From assembly GCF_024496085.1 (NCBI RefSeq), contig NZ_CP101751.1, positions 1-64,000 of the forward strand: a stretch of 64,000 nt of DNA. Reading direction: 5' to 3'. A program made the position numbers and the translations under genes. The stretch is from Flavobacterium cerinum (GTDB lineage Bacteria; Bacteroidota; Bacteroidia; Flavobacteriales; Flavobacteriaceae). The notes under the pieces were generated by a model. That model was given only the letters and a program-made list of their open reading frames with translations. It made no database searches and was not told the origin of the DNA. This document shows positions 44,960-56,744 of the stretch, piece after piece (the first letter of the stretch is position 1; each line of letters opens with the position of its first letter).

Positions 44960-45196
44960 ACAAAATGATTTAGTTAGTGAAATTACTAAATTTTTAAATA
45001 TTTTTTAACACTATTAACATATAACAAAGTATATCACAAATAATATTTAATATTTTTATTTTTTCACAAATAGTTTATAAAAATTAAGACCTGTTGAAAA
45101 AAGACACTCTTTTTGTGAATACATTCTGATAAAACAGTAATAATGCCTGATATTTTAAAAGAATTACAAACAAACAATAATACATTTTGCAATAAA

Positions 45197-45228
45197 AAAC
45201 CTGTCATATTTTAAAACATGACAGGTTT
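45197..45228. repeat. Dispersed palindrome, copy 2 (CCTGTCAT type)
   Basis: Arms AAACCTGTCAT and ATGACAGGTTT flank a T/A-rich centre that also pairs in part. It is related to the palindromes at 10244 and 60388 but has diverged in the arms. It lies next to a terminator. Confidence 0.75.
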
Positions 45229-45235
45229 AACAAAA

Positions 45236-45260
45236 AAAAGCCTCTCAAATGAGAGGCTTT
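45236..45260 (-). terminator. Terminator of the rpoB-rpoC-DUF3467 operon
   Basis: An 11-bp stem (AAAAGCCTCTC / GAGAGGCTTTT) with a 4-base loop and a T run on the minus strand, 4 bases past the DUF3467 stop. Confidence 0.9.
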
Positions 45261-45263
45261 TTA

Positions 45264-45572
45264 TTAAGCTTGACCGGTTGGTCCGAAATTTAATGGAATC
45301 GGTGGCAATTCAGCCTCCTTTATTTCACCGTGAGCGGCTTCAAATCTGTTGATATTTTCAGTTAAAGCACCCAATAAACGTTTGGCATGTTGCGGCGTTA
45401 GTATAATTCTTGATTTTACTTTAGCTTTAGGCATACCCGGCATGATATTGATATAATCAATTACAAATTCTGTATTGGAGTGATTAATGATCGCCAGATT
45501 GGAATAAATTCCTTCTGCCGTTTGCTCATCCAATTCAATATTAATCTGCCCTTGTTGCTTATTCTCACTCAT
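45264..45572 (-). CDS. DUF3467 domain-containing protein
   Basis: A 102-residue cytoplasmic protein matching the small DUF3467 family often found near rpoC in Bacteroidota. The N-terminus INIELDEQTAEGIYSNLAII and the middle SNTEFVIDYINIMPGMPKAKVKSRIILTP are typical; the C-terminal tail is proline-rich (LPPIPLNFGP). It has no signal peptide or catalytic motif. It starts 5 bases after the rpoC stop, so it is cotranscribed with RNA polymerase genes and precedes the operon terminator. A role linked to transcription is inferred only from position. Confidence 0.88.
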   Translation of the reverse strand: MSENKQQGQINIELDEQTAEGIYSNLAIINHSNTEFVIDYINIMPGMPKAKVKSRIILTPQHAKRLLGALTENINRFEAAHGEIKEAELPPIPLNFGPTGQA

Positions 45573-45577
45573 GATTC

Positions 45578-48500
45578 TTAGTAATTAAATTCTTCTTTTG
45601 CAGCCATTAATTCGTTGAATTCTTCTTTAGAACCTACGATGATGTTGTCGTAATCTCTCATACCGGTTCCGGCAGGGATTCTGTGTCCTACGATAACATT
45701 TTCTTTCAATCCTTCTAATCCGTCAACTTTTCCTGCTACTGCAGCTTCGTTTAATACTTTTGTTGTTTCCTGGAACGATGCAGCCGAGATAAACGATTTC
45801 GTTTGTAATGACGCTCTTGTAATACCTTGAAGTATCGGAGTTGCCGTTGCCGGAACTACGTCTCTTGCTATAACCAAGTTTCTGTCATTACGTTTCAAGA
45901 TCGAGTTTTCATCTCTTAATTCTCTAGGCGAAATGATTTGTCCCGCTTTAAGATTATCTGAATCACCTGCATCTTCAACCACTTTCATTCCGTATAACTT
46001 ATCATTTTCTACGATAAAGTCGCTGGTGTGAGCCAATTGATCTTCCAGGAATAAGGTATCTCCCGGATCCTGGATCTGAACTTTACGCATCATCTGACGA
46101 ATTACAACTTCAAAGTGCTTGTCATTAATTTTTACCCCTTGTAAACGGTATACTTCCTGAATCTCATTTACTAAATACTGTTGTACAGCAGATGGTCCCT
46201 GGATTCTTAAAATATCATCCGGAGTAATTGCTCCGTCTGATAATGGCATACCAGCTCTTACGTAATCGTTTTCTTGTACCAGAATCTGATTAGAAAGTTT
46301 TACAAGGTATTTTTTAAGTTCTCCGAATTTCGATTCTACTACAATCTCACGGTTACCTCTTTTGATTTTTCCAAAAGATACTACACCGTCGATTTCAGAA
46401 ACTACAGCCGGATTCGATGGGTTACGAGCTTCTAATAACTCGGTAATTCTCGGTAAACCTCCGGTAATATCACCCGCTTTAGACGAACGACGTGGAATTT
46501 TTACTAAAATCTTACCTGCTTTAATTTTCTCTCCGTCATCTACCATAAGGTGGGCACCCACCGGTAAGTTGTAAGAACGGATCAATTCTCCGTCTTTTCC
46601 GTAGATTAATAAAGTAGGGATTAATTTTTTATTTCTTCCTTCAGAGATTACTTTTTCCTGGAATCCGGTTTGCTCATCGATTTCAACCATGAACGTTTGT
46701 CCTTGCTCGATATCTTCGTAAGCTACTTTACCGGTAAACTCAGAAATAATTACCCCGTTATACGGATCCCATTTACAGATTGTTGTTCCTTTTTCTACAA
46801 TATCACCATCTTTTACAAAAATGCTTGATCCATAAGGGATATTGTGTGTATTCAATACGATTCCGGTTGTTTCGTCGATCAATTTCAATTCTGTTGAACG
46901 TGAGATTACGATATCAGTAGTATTACCTTCGTTATCTTCACCTTTAACTGTTTTTAAATCTTCGATCTCTAATCTTCCGCGGAATTTCGTGATAATGCTT
47001 GATTCTTCAGAGATGTTACCTGCGGTACCTCCCACGTGGAATGTACGTAGTGTTAACTGTGTACCCGGCTCACCAATTGATTGTGCAGCGATTACTCCGA
47101 CTGCTTCACCTTTTTGGGTCATTTTTCCGGTTGCCAGGTTTCTTCCGTAACATTTCGCACAGATTCCTTTTCCTGCCTCACAAGTTAACGGCGAACGAAC
47201 ATCTACTTTTTCAATTGGAGAAGCATCGATTGCTTTAACAATAGCTTCTGTAATTTCTTCTCCGGCTGCAACCAATACTTCGCTTGTTAGCGGGTTGATT
47301 ACATCCTGTAGTGCCACACGACCTAAGATTCTTTCTCCTAATGATTCTACAACCTCTTCGTTTTTCTTTAAAGCAGTAACCTCTACACCTCTTAATGTAC
47401 CACAATCCACCGAGTTCACAATTACATCCTGAGATACATCGTGTAACCTTCTGGTTAAGTACCCGGCATCCGCCGTTTTAAGAGCCGTATCCGCAAGACC
47501 TTTACGGGCACCGTGCGTCGAGATAAAGTACTCTAAGATCGAAAGACCTTCTTTAAAGTTCGATAAGATCGGGTTTTCAATAATTTCACCACCACCGGCA
47601 GTTGATTTTTTAGGCTTCGCCATCAATCCACGCATACCGGTTAACTGACGGATCTGCTCTTTCGATCCCCTCGCTCCAGAGTCAAGCATCATATACACAG
47701 AGTTGAAACCTTGCTGGTCTTCTCTAATGTTTTTCATTGCTAACTCTGTCAATAATGCATTTGTTGAAGTCCACACGTCAATTACCTGATTGTAACGTTC
47801 GTTGTTTGTGATAAGACCCATGTTATAGTTCATGGAAATTGCTTCAACCTGATTGTTTGCATCAGCGATCAGATCTTGTTTTTGATCCGGGATTTTGATA
47901 TCACCCAAAGAGAACGATAATCCTCCTTTGAAAGCGAATCGGTATCCCATATCTTTCATATTATCCAAGAAGGCAGCTGTTGTAGGTACATCAGTAACAC
48001 TTAAAATCTTACCGATAATATCTCTTAAACTTTTCTTAGTTAATACTTCATTGATATATCCAGCTGCTTCCGGTACTACTTCGTTAAATAATACTCTACC
48101 GGCAGTTGTCTGGATGATTTTATATACTAACTCTCCGTTTTCATTAAAATCTTTTGCACGGATTTTCACACGAGCATTTAATTCTAATTTTCCTTCATTC
48201 AAAGCAATATTTACTTCTTCAGCAGAATAGAAAGTTAATCCTTCACCTAAAATTTTATGTGTTTCGGTTGACAAACGTTCTTTGGTCATATAATAAAGAC
48301 CCAAAACCATGTCCTGAGAAGGTACCGTAATCGGTGCTCCGTTCGCAGGGTTAAGGATATTGTGAGAAGCCAACATTAACAATTGTGCTTCTAAAATAGC
48401 CTCCGGTCCTAACGGTAAGTGAACCGCCATCTGGTCACCATCGAAATCGGCATTAAACGCCGTACACACTAACGGGTGTAACTGGATCGCTTTACCTTCA

Positions 48501-49876
48501 ATCAATTTCGGCTGGAAAGCCTGGATACCCAAACGGTGCAAAGTAGGAGCACGGTTTAGTAATACCGGGTGTCCTTTAATTACGTTTTCAAGGATATCCC
48601 ATACTACCGGCTCTTTTTTGTCGATAATTTTCTTAGCCGACTTCACTGTTTTAACGATTCCTCTTTCGATTAACTTACGAATAACGAATGGTTTGTACAG
48701 TTCAGCAGCCATATCTTTCGGAAGACCACATTCGAACAATTTCATTTCCGGTCCAACGACAATTACGGAACGCGCTGAATAATCCACACGTTTACCTAAT
48801 AAGTTCTGACGGAAACGACCTTGTTTACCTTTTAAGGAATCCGAAAGTGATTTCAACGGTCTGTTTGATTCTGTCTTAACAGCAGATGCTTTTCTTGTGT
48901 TATCGAATAACGAGTCAACAGATTCCTGTAACATACGTTTTTCATTTCTCAAGATTACTTCCGGTGCTTTAATCTCCATTAATCGTTTTAAACGGTTGTT
49001 ACGGATGATTACACGTCTGTAAAGGTCATTCAAATCGGAAGTTGCAAAACGTCCACCATCAAGCGGCACTAACGGACGTAATTCCGGCGGGATAACCGGG
49101 ATTACTTTTAAGATCATCCATTCCGGACGATTCTCACGGTTATTGTTTGCTTCACGGAATGATTCTACAACCTGTAATCTTTTTAAAGCTTCTGTTTTAC
49201 GTTGTTTAGACGTTTCATTATTTGCTGCGTGACGCAATTGGTATGACAAAGCATCCAAATCGATACGGGCTAATAAATCCATGATACATTCCGCACCCAT
49301 CTTAGCGATGAATTTGTTCGGATCGGTATCGTCTAAATATTGGTTCTCCATCGGAAGGCTGTCCTGAATATTCAGGTACTCTTCTTCAGTTAAGAAATCC
49401 AAAGTATTTAATGTGTCTCCGTCCGGTCCTTTTGCAATACCCGGCTGAATTACTACGTATCTTTCGTAGTAAATAATCATATCCAGCTTTTTAGAAGGTA
49501 ATCCTAAGATATATCCGATTTTATTCGGAAGGGAACGGAAATACCAGATGTGTGCAATTGGCACAACAAGGTTAATATGACCTACTCTGTCTCTACGTAC
49601 TTTTTTCTCAGTTACTTCAACTCCACAACGGTCACAAACGATTCCTTTATAACGGATTCTTTTGTATTTTCCACAAGCACATTCAAAATCTTTTACTGGA
49701 CCGAAAATTCGCTCACAGAAAAGACCGTCACGCTCTGGTTTATGGGTACGATAGTTGATGGTTTCCGGTTTTAAAACCTCACCTCTTGATTCAGCCAGAA
49801 TAGATTCCGGAGAAGCAAGACCTATCGAAATTTTGTTAAATCTTTTAACGGTATTTTTATCTTTTAATCTCGTCAT
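45578..49876 (-). CDS. rpoC: DNA-directed RNA polymerase subunit beta'
   Basis: The 1432-residue catalytic subunit of RNA polymerase. The N-terminal zinc ribbon has its four cysteines (CACGK...CDRCG) near residues 66-86. The catalytic Mg-binding motif NADFDGD is near residue 475. The second zinc site (CGTLRG...[13 protein letters not shown]) and the trigger-loop region with [16 protein letters not shown] are intact. Length and architecture match Bacteroidota RpoC. It follows rpoB after a 69-base spacer that contains a UUCG-capped hairpin, and a DUF3467 gene follows after 5 bases. Confidence 0.99.
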   Translation of the reverse strand: MTRLKDKNTVKRFNKISIGLASPESILAESRGEVLKPETINYRTHKPERDGLFCERIFGPVKDFECACGKYKRIRYKGIVCDRCGVEVTEKKVRRDRVGHINLVVPIAHIWYFRSLPNKIGYILGLPSKKLDMIIYYERYVVIQPGIAKGPDGDTLNTLDFLTEEEYLNIQDSLPMENQYLDDTDPNKFIAKMGAECIMDLLARIDLDALSYQLRHAANNETSKQRKTEALKRLQVVESFREANNNRENRPEWMILKVIPVIPPELRPLVPLDGGRFATSDLNDLYRRVIIRNNRLKRLMEIKAPEVILRNEKRMLQESVDSLFDNTRKASAVKTESNRPLKSLSDSLKGKQGRFRQNLLGKRVDYSARSVIVVGPEMKLFECGLPKDMAAELYKPFVIRKLIERGIVKTVKSAKKIIDKKEPVVWDILENVIKGHPVLLNRAPTLHRLGIQAFQPKLIEGKAIQLHPLVCTAFNADFDGDQMAVHLPLGPEAILEAQLLMLASHNILNPANGAPITVPSQDMVLGLYYMTKERLSTETHKILGEGLTFYSAEEVNIALNEGKLELNARVKIRAKDFNENGELVYKIIQTTAGRVLFNEVVPEAAGYINEVLTKKSLRDIIGKILSVTDVPTTAAFLDNMKDMGYRFAFKGGLSFSLGDIKIPDQKQDLIADANNQVEAISMNYNMGLITNNERYNQVIDVWTSTNALLTELAMKNIREDQQGFNSVYMMLDSGARGSKEQIRQLTGMRGLMAKPKKSTAGGGEIIENPILSNFKEGLSILEYFISTHGARKGLADTALKTADAGYLTRRLHDVSQDVIVNSVDCGTLRGVEVTALKKNEEVVESLGERILGRVALQDVINPLTSEVLVAAGEEITEAIVKAIDASPIEKVDVRSPLTCEAGKGICAKCYGRNLATGKMTQKGEAVGVIAAQSIGEPGTQLTLRTFHVGGTAGNISEESSIITKFRGRLEIEDLKTVKGEDNEGNTTDIVISRSTELKLIDETTGIVLNTHNIPYGSSIFVKDGDIVEKGTTICKWDPYNGVIISEFTGKVAYEDIEQGQTFMVEIDEQTGFQEKVISEGRNKKLIPTLLIYGKDGELIRSYNLPVGAHLMVDDGEKIKAGKILVKIPRRSSKAGDITGGLPRITELLEARNPSNPAVVSEIDGVVSFGKIKRGNREIVVESKFGELKKYLVKLSNQILVQENDYVRAGMPLSDGAITPDDILRIQGPSAVQQYLVNEIQEVYRLQGVKINDKHFEVVIRQMMRKVQIQDPGDTLFLEDQLAHTSDFIVENDKLYGMKVVEDAGDSDNLKAGQIISPRELRDENSILKRNDRNLVIARDVVPATATPILQGITRASLQTKSFISAASFQETTKVLNEAAVAGKVDGLEGLKENVIVGHRIPAGTGMRDYDNIIVGSKEEFNELMAAKEEFNY

Positions 49877-49913
49877 GATATAATACTATCGATTTATTAA
49901 AAACGCTATAAGA

Positions 49914-49937
49914 GGGAGCAATCCGAAGATTACTCCC
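49914..49937 (-). other. UUCG-capped hairpin in the rpoB-rpoC spacer
   Basis: On the minus strand, GGGAGTAATC-TTCG-GATTGCTCCC forms a 10-bp stem with one T-G pair and a C(UUCG)G tetraloop. No T run follows, so it is not a typical terminator; it is more likely a processing or stability element. Confidence 0.75.
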
Positions 49938-49945
49938 GTGTGAAT

Positions 49946-52900
49946 TTATTCTTCTAATCTGATGTCTAATCCAAGACCTTTCAATTCATGCATCAATACA
50001 TTGAATGATTCCGGTAATCCTGGTTCCGGCATAGTTTCACCCTTAACGATAGCTTCGTAAGTTTTTGCTCTACCAATAACGTCATCCGATTTAACAGTCA
50101 AGATCTCTCTTAATGTGCTGGAAGCACCATAAGCTTCTAGTGCCCAAACCTCCATCTCTCCGAAACGCTGACCTCCGAATTGTGCTTTACCTCCAAGAGG
50201 CTGCTGCGTGATCAACGAGTACGGACCGATAGAACGTGCGTGCATCTTATCATCAACCATGTGTCCTAATTTCAACATATAGATAATACCTACAGTTGCC
50301 GGTTGGTGGAAACGTTCTCCGGTTCCTCCGTCATACAGGTAAGTATGACCGAATCTTGGAATTCCGGCTTCGTCTGTTAATGCATTGATTTGCTCTAGTG
50401 AAGCTCCGTCAAAAATAGGCGTTGCGAATTTTTTACCTAGCTTCTGACCTGCCCATCCTAATACGGTCTCATAAATCTGACCGATGTTCATACGGGAAGG
50501 TACCCCTAGCGGGTTCAATACAATATCCACCGGTGTTCCGTCTTCTAAGAACGGCATGTCTTCCTGACGAACAATTTTCGCTACGATACCTTTGTTACCG
50601 TGACGACCCGCCATTTTATCCCCTACTTTCAATTTACGTTTCTTAGCAATGTAAACTTTAGCCAGTTTTAAAATTCCGGATGGTAATTCGTCTCCCACCG
50701 TGATTGTGAATTTCTCTCTTCTCAATGCTCCCTGAAGGTCGTTCAGCTTAATTTTATAGTTGTGGATCAAATCATTAACCATAGCGTTGGTTTCATCATC
50801 TGTAGTCCACTGTCCTTTTGTTAAGTGAGCGAAATCTTCAACAGCATATAACATTTTTTGAGAGAATTTCTTACCTTTTGGCAATACTTCTTCTCCTAAA
50901 TCGTTCATTACGCCCTGAGAGGTTTTTCCATTAACGATGTCGAACAATTTTTCAACCAGTCTGTCTTTCAATTCGATGAATTTCACTTCAAACTGTGTTT
51001 CCAACAGTGCTAAATCGTCTTTATCTTTAGAACGTTTACGTTTATCTTTAACCGCTCTTGCGAATAATTTTTTGTCTAATACCACACCGTGTAATGATGG
51101 AGATGCTTTTAAAGACGCATCTTTTACATCACCTGCTTTATCTCCGAAGATGGCACGTAAAAGTTTCTCTTCCGGAGTTGGATCAGATTCTCCTTTTGGA
51201 GTGATTTTTCCGATTAGAATGTCACCAGGTTTAACCTCGGCTCCGATTCTGATCATTCCGTTTTCATCTAAATCTTTAGTTGCTTCTTCACTTACGTTCG
51301 GGATATCGTTAGTTAACTCTTCGTTACCTAATTTAGTATCTCTCACTTCCAATGAATAGTCATCTACGTGGATTGACGTAAAGATGTCATCGCGAACTAC
51401 TTTTTCAGAAATTACAATCGCATCCTCGAAGTTATACCCTTTCCAAGGCATGAACGCTACTTGTAGGTTACGACCTAAAGCAAGTTCTCCGTTTTGCGTT
51501 GCATATCCTTCACAAAGTACTTGTCCTTTAGCCACTCTGTCACCTTTTCTTACGATTGGTTTCAGGTTGATGGAAGTACTCTGGTTGGTTTTTCTAAATT
51601 TAATTAATTGGTACGTTTTCTCGTCCGGATCGAAGCTAACTGCTCTTTCCGCATCGGTTCTGTCGTATTTGATTGTAATTTCATTCGCATCAACGTATTC
51701 AACCGTTCCGCTTCCTTCTGCATTAATCAATACTCTTGAATCTGACGCTACCTGACGCTCTAAACCTGTACCTACGATTGGTGCTTCCGGTCTTAATAAC
51801 GGAACAGCCTGACGCATCATGTTTGATCCCATCAAAGCACGGTTCGCATCATCATGCTCCAAGAACGGAATCAATGATGCTGAAATCGATGCAATCTGGT
51901 TTGGCGCAACGTCTGTATAATGTACCACATTCGGTTCAACAACCGGGAAGTCACCTTCCTCACGAGCAATAACTCTATCAGCTGTGATCGTACCGTTGTC
52001 GTTCATGTCGATATTGGCCTGTGCGATCAGTTTTCCTTCTTCTTCTTCAGCACTTAAGTAAACCGGTTCTTCTTCAAGGTTCACTTTACCGTTTTCAACT
52101 TTACGGTAAGGTGTTTCAATGAATCCCATTCCATTTACTTTCGCATAAACTCCAAGAGATGAAATCAAACCAATGTTTGGTCCCTCCGGTGTTTCAATCG
52201 GACATAAACGTCCGTAGTGTGTATAGTGAACGTCACGCACCTCGAAACCGGCTCTCTCTCTCGAAAGACCTCCTGGTCCTAATGCTGACAATCTTCTTTT
52301 GTGTGTGATCTCCGCTAATGGATTCGTTTGATCCATGAACTGAGATAACTGGTTGGTACCGAAGAAAGAGTTGATTACCGATGATAATGTTTTAGCATTA
52401 ATCAAATCGATTGGTGTAAACACCTCGTTATCTCTAACGTTCATTCTTTCACGGATGGTTCTGGCCATACGCGCTAAACCTACACCAAACTGTGCTGACA
52501 ATTGTTCACCAACTGTACGTACACGACGGTTTGATAAGTGGTCGATATCATCAATCTCCGCTTTAGAGTTGATTAATTCGATCAAATATTTTACGATAGT
52601 AATAATATCCTCTTTGGTCAACACTTGTTTTTCCATTGGGATATCCAAACCTAATTTTTTATTCATTCTGTAACGACCAACTTCACCTAAGTTATAACGT
52701 TGATCCGAGAAGAATAATTTATCGATGATACCACGAGCTGTTTCTTCATCAGGCGGTTCTGCATTACGCAACTGACGGTAAATATGCTCTACGGCTTCTT
52801 TTTCTGAGTTTGTAGGGTCTTTTTGTAACGTATTGTGGATAATAGCGTAATCAGCCTGATTGTTATCTTCTTTGTGTAACAAGATCGCTTTTACGTTAGC

Positions 52901-53758
52901 ATCGATGATTTCCTCTACATTGTCTTTATCTAAGATCGTATCACGATCTAAGATAATTTCGTTACGTTCGATCGATACTACCTCACCTGTATCCTCATCT
53001 ACGAAATCTTCATGCCATGTATTCAACACACGGGCAGCAAGACGACGTCCGATATATTTTTTAAGACCTGTTTTAGAAACTTTAATTTCTTCAGCAAGAT
53101 CAAAAATTTCCAAGATATCTTTATCTCTTTCAAATCCGATTGCACGGAAAAGAGTTGTTACCGGTAATTTTTTCTTTCTATCGATATACGCGTACATAAC
53201 GCTGTTGATATCGGTAGCAAATTCAATCCAAGATCCTTTAAAAGGAATTACTCTGGCAGAGTATAATTTTGTTCCATTTGCATGGAAAGATTGTCCGAAG
53301 AACACACCAGGTGAACGGTGTAACTGAGAAACTACAACACGTTCGGCTCCGTTGATTACGAATGTACCGCTTGGTGTCATGTAAGGGATTGTACCTAAAT
53401 ATACATCCTGAACTATAGTTTCGAAGTCTTCGTGTTCCGGATCTGTACAGTATAATTTTAAACGTGCTTTTAACGGCACACTATACGTTAATCCTCTATC
53501 GATACACTCTTCAATTGTATAACGTGGCGGATCCACAAAGTAATCAAGGAATTCCAATACAAATTGATTTCTTGTATCTGTAATTGGGAAGTTCTCCATG
53601 AAGGTATTATAAAGACCTTCGTTACCTCTTTCGTCAGATTTGGTTTCCAATTGGAAGAAATCCTTAAAAGATTTTACCTGAATGTCAAGAAAATCCGGGT
53701 AATCAGGGATGTTTTTCGTCGAGGCGAAATTTAATCTTTCAGTCTGATTTGTTAACAT
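49946..53758 (-). CDS. rpoB: DNA-directed RNA polymerase subunit beta
   Basis: The beta subunit of RNA polymerase, 1270 residues from the ATG at 53758. A TTG one codon upstream is in frame but an unlikely start. The rifampicin pocket reads [20 protein letters not shown] followed by [12 protein letters not shown], near residues 465-500. The Asp, His and Ser residues usually changed in resistant strains are all wild type, so sensitivity is predicted. The [14 protein letters not shown] and [13 protein letters not shown] motifs and the C-terminal clamp region ([18 protein letters not shown]) are present. It is separated from rplL by 260 bases holding a strong hairpin. Confidence 0.99.
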   Translation of the reverse strand: MLTNQTERLNFASTKNIPDYPDFLDIQVKSFKDFFQLETKSDERGNEGLYNTFMENFPITDTRNQFVLEFLDYFVDPPRYTIEECIDRGLTYSVPLKARLKLYCTDPEHEDFETIVQDVYLGTIPYMTPSGTFVINGAERVVVSQLHRSPGVFFGQSFHANGTKLYSARVIPFKGSWIEFATDINSVMYAYIDRKKKLPVTTLFRAIGFERDKDILEIFDLAEEIKVSKTGLKKYIGRRLAARVLNTWHEDFVDEDTGEVVSIERNEIILDRDTILDKDNVEEIIDANVKAILLHKEDNNQADYAIIHNTLQKDPTNSEKEAVEHIYRQLRNAEPPDEETARGIIDKLFFSDQRYNLGEVGRYRMNKKLGLDIPMEKQVLTKEDIITIVKYLIELINSKAEIDDIDHLSNRRVRTVGEQLSAQFGVGLARMARTIRERMNVRDNEVFTPIDLINAKTLSSVINSFFGTNQLSQFMDQTNPLAEITHKRRLSALGPGGLSRERAGFEVRDVHYTHYGRLCPIETPEGPNIGLISSLGVYAKVNGMGFIETPYRKVENGKVNLEEEPVYLSAEEEEGKLIAQANIDMNDNGTITADRVIAREEGDFPVVEPNVVHYTDVAPNQIASISASLIPFLEHDDANRALMGSNMMRQAVPLLRPEAPIVGTGLERQVASDSRVLINAEGSGTVEYVDANEITIKYDRTDAERAVSFDPDEKTYQLIKFRKTNQSTSINLKPIVRKGDRVAKGQVLCEGYATQNGELALGRNLQVAFMPWKGYNFEDAIVISEKVVRDDIFTSIHVDDYSLEVRDTKLGNEELTNDIPNVSEEATKDLDENGMIRIGAEVKPGDILIGKITPKGESDPTPEEKLLRAIFGDKAGDVKDASLKASPSLHGVVLDKKLFARAVKDKRKRSKDKDDLALLETQFEVKFIELKDRLVEKLFDIVNGKTSQGVMNDLGEEVLPKGKKFSQKMLYAVEDFAHLTKGQWTTDDETNAMVNDLIHNYKIKLNDLQGALRREKFTITVGDELPSGILKLAKVYIAKKRKLKVGDKMAGRHGNKGIVAKIVRQEDMPFLEDGTPVDIVLNPLGVPSRMNIGQIYETVLGWAGQKLGKKFATPIFDGASLEQINALTDEAGIPRFGHTYLYDGGTGERFHQPATVGIIYMLKLGHMVDDKMHARSIGPYSLITQQPLGGKAQFGGQRFGEMEVWALEAYGASSTLREILTVKSDDVIGRAKTYEAIVKGETMPEPGLPESFNVLMHELKGLGLDIRLEE

Positions 53759-53956
53759 CAATGGACAAAATTTTGATTAAAAAAAAGTAATTTTGTGTAA
53801 ATACACAGTCGAATTGTACTTTCTTTTTATAAGCGATACATCTCTGAAAATGAACAGAAAGTTATATTTCATTTTCTTTCTTCGTACCGAATAAAATATG
53901 GGTTGTATTTTAAATTATTGTCGGTTCAAGAACAATAAATTCATTATACGCAAAAT

Positions 53957-53994
53957 GGTTTAGGCCTTTGAGAGTTCTTCTCAAGGCCTAAACC
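53957..53994 (-). other. Attenuator-like hairpin in the rplL-rpoB spacer
   Basis: A 16-bp stem with one bulged base (GGTTTAGGCCTT-TGAGA / TCTCAAGGCCTAAACC) around a 5-base loop. The run after it is only TTTT on the minus strand, so it would be at most a partial terminator. An attenuator or RNase site occurs at the same place in other bacteria. Confidence 0.75.
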
Positions 53995-54018
53995 TAGCTT
54001 TTTATACTAAAGCTTAGC

Positions 54019-54387
54019 TTATTTAAGCTCAACTACAGCTCCAGCTTCTTCTAAAGATTTTTTAAGACCTTCAGCCTCATCTTTAGAAACACCTTCTTTA
54101 ACATTTGAAGGAGCACCGTCTACTAAGTCTTTAGCTTCTTTAAGACCTAAACCAGTTAATTCTTTAACAGCTTTAACTACAGCTAATTTAGAAGCACCAG
54201 CATCTTTCAATACTACTGTAAATTCAGTTTGCTCTTCAACAGCAGCAGCTTCACCACCACCTGATACTACTACAGCAGCTGCAGCAGGCTCAATTCCATA
54301 CTCGTCTTTTAATATAGTTGCTAATTCGTTAACTTCTTTAACTGTTAAGTTAACCAATTGTTCTGCGAATTGTTTCAAATCTGCCAT
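54019..54387 (-). CDS. rplL: 50S ribosomal protein L7/L12
   Basis: The multicopy stalk protein of the large subunit, which recruits translational GTPases. The 122-residue protein shows the three parts: an N-terminal dimerisation helix pair (about 1-33), a flexible Ala/Gly/Glu hinge (about 34-54) and the C-terminal factor-binding domain ([34 protein letters not shown]). Length is normal. It follows rplJ after 61 bases and precedes rpoB, the universal order. Confidence 0.99.
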   Translation of the reverse strand: MADLKQFAEQLVNLTVKEVNELATILKDEYGIEPAAAAVVVSGGGEAAAVEEQTEFTVVLKDAGASKLAVVKAVKELTGLGLKEAKDLVDGAPSNVKEGVSKDEAEGLKKSLEEAGAVVELK

Positions 54388-54448
54388 TTTTTCTATCTTT
54401 TAAAATGATTTGTAATTATAATTTATTATGCGCGTTCGTTGTGGAAAA

Positions 54449-54949
54449 TTACTCCGCAGCTCCCTCTTCGTCTTTGAATTGGTTTTTAAGAGCTGAAATA
54501 ACTCTCTGAGCCGGAGATTGAAGTAATCCGATGATTTCTCCGATAACTTCTTCTTTCGATTTAAGAGATGCTAATGAATCAAGTAAGTTATCTCCGATGT
54601 AGATTTCTTCATTGATATAAGCTCCTTTTAAAATCGGTTTATCAGATTTTTTACGGAATTCTTTGATAATTTTTGCAGGTGCATTTGCGATGTCTGCAAT
54701 TAATATAGAAGTGTTTCCTTTTAAAACAGTTGGTAATTCACCAAAGTTGCTCTCTGAAGCTTCCATTGCTTTTTCTAACAATGTATTCTTCACAACTTCT
54801 AATTTAATACCTGCTTTAAAACAAGCTCTTCTTAAGTTTGAAGTAGTGTCTGCATTTAAACCCGAAATATCGGCCAAATAAACAATATTAGCACCAGCTA
54901 ACTGTGCAGTTAAATCTTCAATCGCGATTGATTTTTCTTCTCTAGTCAT
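54449..54949 (-). CDS. rplJ: 50S ribosomal protein L10
   Basis: The base of the L7/L12 stalk, 166 residues. The N-terminal RNA-binding domain starts MTREEKSIAIEDLTAQLA and includes LRRACFKAGIKLEVVKNTLL. The C-terminal helix that binds L7/L12 dimers is present (SPAQRVISALKNQF). It lies between rplA and rplL. In many bacteria the L10-L12 complex represses its own mRNA leader; with only 22 bases between rplA and rplJ, no such leader can be identified here. Confidence 0.98.
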   Translation of the reverse strand: MTREEKSIAIEDLTAQLAGANIVYLADISGLNADTTSNLRRACFKAGIKLEVVKNTLLEKAMEASESNFGELPTVLKGNTSILIADIANAPAKIIKEFRKKSDKPILKGAYINEEIYIGDNLLDSLASLKSKEEVIGEIIGLLQSPAQRVISALKNQFKDEEGAAE

Positions 54950-54971
54950 ACTAAAAATTTTTAACTACCAA

Positions 54972-55661
54972 TTATACAGCTTTAGGATCTAAAGCGATAG
55001 CAGGACTCATTGTTGATGAGATGTGGATACTCTTAATATAAGTACCTTTCGCTGCTGTTGGTTTTAATTTGATTAACGTTTGAATGATTTCGTGAGCGTT
55101 CTCAGAAATTTTATCAGCCTCAAAAGAAACTTTCCCGATTCCAGCGTGAACGATACCAGTTTTATCAACTTTGAAGTCAATTTTACCAGCTTTCACTTCC
55201 TGAACTGCTTTCGCAACGTCCATAGTAACCGTTCCGGTTTTTGGGTTTGGCATTAAACCTCTTGGACCTAAAATACGTCCTAATGGTCCTAATTTACCCA
55301 TTACAGCTGGCATAGTGATGATTACATCAACATCCGTCCAACCGTCTTTTATCTTTTGTAAATAATCGTCTAATCCTACGTGATCAGCACCAGCAGCTTT
55401 CGCTTCTGCCTCCTTATCCGGAGTAACTAATGCTAAAACGCGTACGTCTTTACCTGTACCGTGTGGCAATGTAACCACACCTCTAACCATTTGATTCGCT
55501 TTTCTTGGATCTACTCCCAAACGAACTGCGATATCAACAGACTCATCAAATTTTGCAGAAGCAACAGTTTTGATTAATGCAGAAGCATCTTTCAAGCTGT
55601 ATAATTTATTCTTCTCAATTTTTGAAGCAGCCTCTTTTTGCTTTTTTGTCAATTTTGCCAT
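54972..55661 (-). CDS. rplA: 50S ribosomal protein L1
   Basis: A 229-residue protein of the L1 stalk that contacts E-site tRNA. The N-terminus is lysine-rich ([19 protein letters not shown]). The conserved L1 motifs are visible: [20 protein letters not shown], and [20 protein letters not shown] near residues 124-143. It follows rplK after 19 bases. L1 acts as an autorepressor of the L11 operon in other bacteria; its site cannot be assigned here. Confidence 0.99.
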   Translation of the reverse strand: MAKLTKKQKEAASKIEKNKLYSLKDASALIKTVASAKFDESVDIAVRLGVDPRKANQMVRGVVTLPHGTGKDVRVLALVTPDKEAEAKAAGADHVGLDDYLQKIKDGWTDVDVIITMPAVMGKLGPLGRILGPRGLMPNPKTGTVTMDVAKAVQEVKAGKIDFKVDKTGIVHAGIGKVSFEADKISENAHEIIQTLIKLKPTAAKGTYIKSIHISSTMSPAIALDPKAV

Positions 55662-55680
55662 GTCTTTTTCTTTTTACGAA

Positions 55681-56118
55681 TTAAAAAGGAGCGTTTCCTG
55701 ATACAGTTATACCCATAGATCTAGCTGTTCCAGCTATCATACTCATTGCTTTTTCAATTTCGAAAGCATTAAGATCCTGCATTTTGTCTTCAGCGATAGC
55801 TTTAATTTGATCCCAAGTAACGCTAGCTACTTTCTTACGATTCGGCTCTCCAGAACCAGACTTTAATTTTGCAGCATCCAATAATTGAATTGCAGCAGGT
55901 GGCGTTTTAACAACAAAGTCAAAAGACTTGTCTTTATACACAGTAATTTGTACTGGTAATACTTTGCCAGGTTTATCTTGTGTTCTAGCATTGAACTGCT
56001 TACAGAACTCCATGATGTTAACCCCAGCAGCCCCCAAAGCAGGTCCAACCGGTGGCGACGGATTCGCAGCACCTCCCTTAACTTGTAGTTTAACTACTTT
56101 ACTAATTTCTTTTGCCAT
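55681..56118 (-). CDS. rplK: 50S ribosomal protein L11
   Basis: A 145-residue protein at the GTPase-associated centre. The N-terminal domain contains the proline-rich [20 protein letters not shown] segment. The C-terminal rRNA-binding domain ends in the conserved [16 protein letters not shown] motif. It lies 64 bases after nusG and starts the ribosomal-protein part of the supercluster. Confidence 0.99.
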   Translation of the reverse strand: MAKEISKVVKLQVKGGAANPSPPVGPALGAAGVNIMEFCKQFNARTQDKPGKVLPVQITVYKDKSFDFVVKTPPAAIQLLDAAKLKSGSGEPNRKKVASVTWDQIKAIAEDKMQDLNAFEIEKAMSMIAGTARSMGITVSGNAPF

Positions 56119-56182
56119 TTTTAAAAAAATTTAGCACATCTTCATTGGAAGCGAATGATGTGGTTTATGTATGTAACAAAAA

Positions 56183-56734
56183 TTATACTTTTTCTACTTG
56201 CATAAAACTTAATTCCAATGGTGTTTTTCTTCCGAAAATTTTAACCATTACCTCAAGTTTACGCTTCTCTTCGTTAACCTTTTCAACTGTTCCATTGAAA
56301 CCATTGAAAGGACCATCGATTACTTTTACTGTTTCTCCAACAGCGTAAGGTATTGCAGCCGTATCGGTTTTAACTGAAAGCTCATCTACTTTACCTAACA
56401 TACGGTTAACTTCCGATTGTCTTAACGGTACAGCATCTCCGCCTTTAGTTTCCCCTAAAAACCCGATAACACCGGTTATCGACTTTATTATATGAGGAAT
56501 CTCTCCCGTAAGATTTGCTTCTATCATCACATATCCCGGGAAATAAACACGATCTTTGCTTATTTTTTTACCATCACGTACCTGAACCACTTTTTCAGTC
56601 GGAACAAGTACCTGAGAAATATAATCAGCCATACCCAAACGGTTAATTTCCGTCTCGATATAGTTTTTTACTTTATTCTCCTGACCGCTAACCGCTCTAA
56701 CTACATACCACTTTTTGACATTATTATCAGTCAT
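56183..56734 (-). CDS. nusG: Transcription elongation/termination factor NusG
   Basis: A 183-residue factor that binds RNA polymerase and links it to the ribosome or Rho. The N-terminal NGN domain starts KKWYVVRAVSGQENKVKNYI and includes FPGYVMIEANL. The C-terminal KOW domain (GETVKVIDGPFNGFNGTVEK, about 130-150) is complete. It follows secE after about 10 bases, the conserved secE-nusG pair. Confidence 0.98.
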   Translation of the reverse strand: MTDNNVKKWYVVRAVSGQENKVKNYIETEINRLGMADYISQVLVPTEKVVQVRDGKKISKDRVYFPGYVMIEANLTGEIPHIIKSITGVIGFLGETKGGDAVPLRQSEVNRMLGKVDELSVKTDTAAIPYAVGETVKVIDGPFNGFNGTVEKVNEEKRKLEVMVKIFGRKTPLELSFMQVEKV

Positions 56735-56744
56735 ATCAAAAAAA

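Larger units (their letters stand above)
44960..45263. other. Gene-free stretch of about 300 bases, very AT-rich
   Basis: The spacer lies between the start of the giant beta-helix gene and the end of the DUF3467 gene. Apart from a copy of the dispersed palindrome and a terminator at the right edge, I see no gene or RNA. A clear TAnnTTTG element for the beta-helix gene was not found. Confidence 0.6.

Noticed and set aside
52860..53327. Plus-strand open frame of 155 codons inside rpoB
   Set aside because: It is antisense to rpoB, has no motif and lacks a plausible promoter context.
53759..53761. TTG start of rpoB one codon upstream of ATG
   Set aside because: The ATG immediately follows and gives the conserved start; the TTG would add only one residue.
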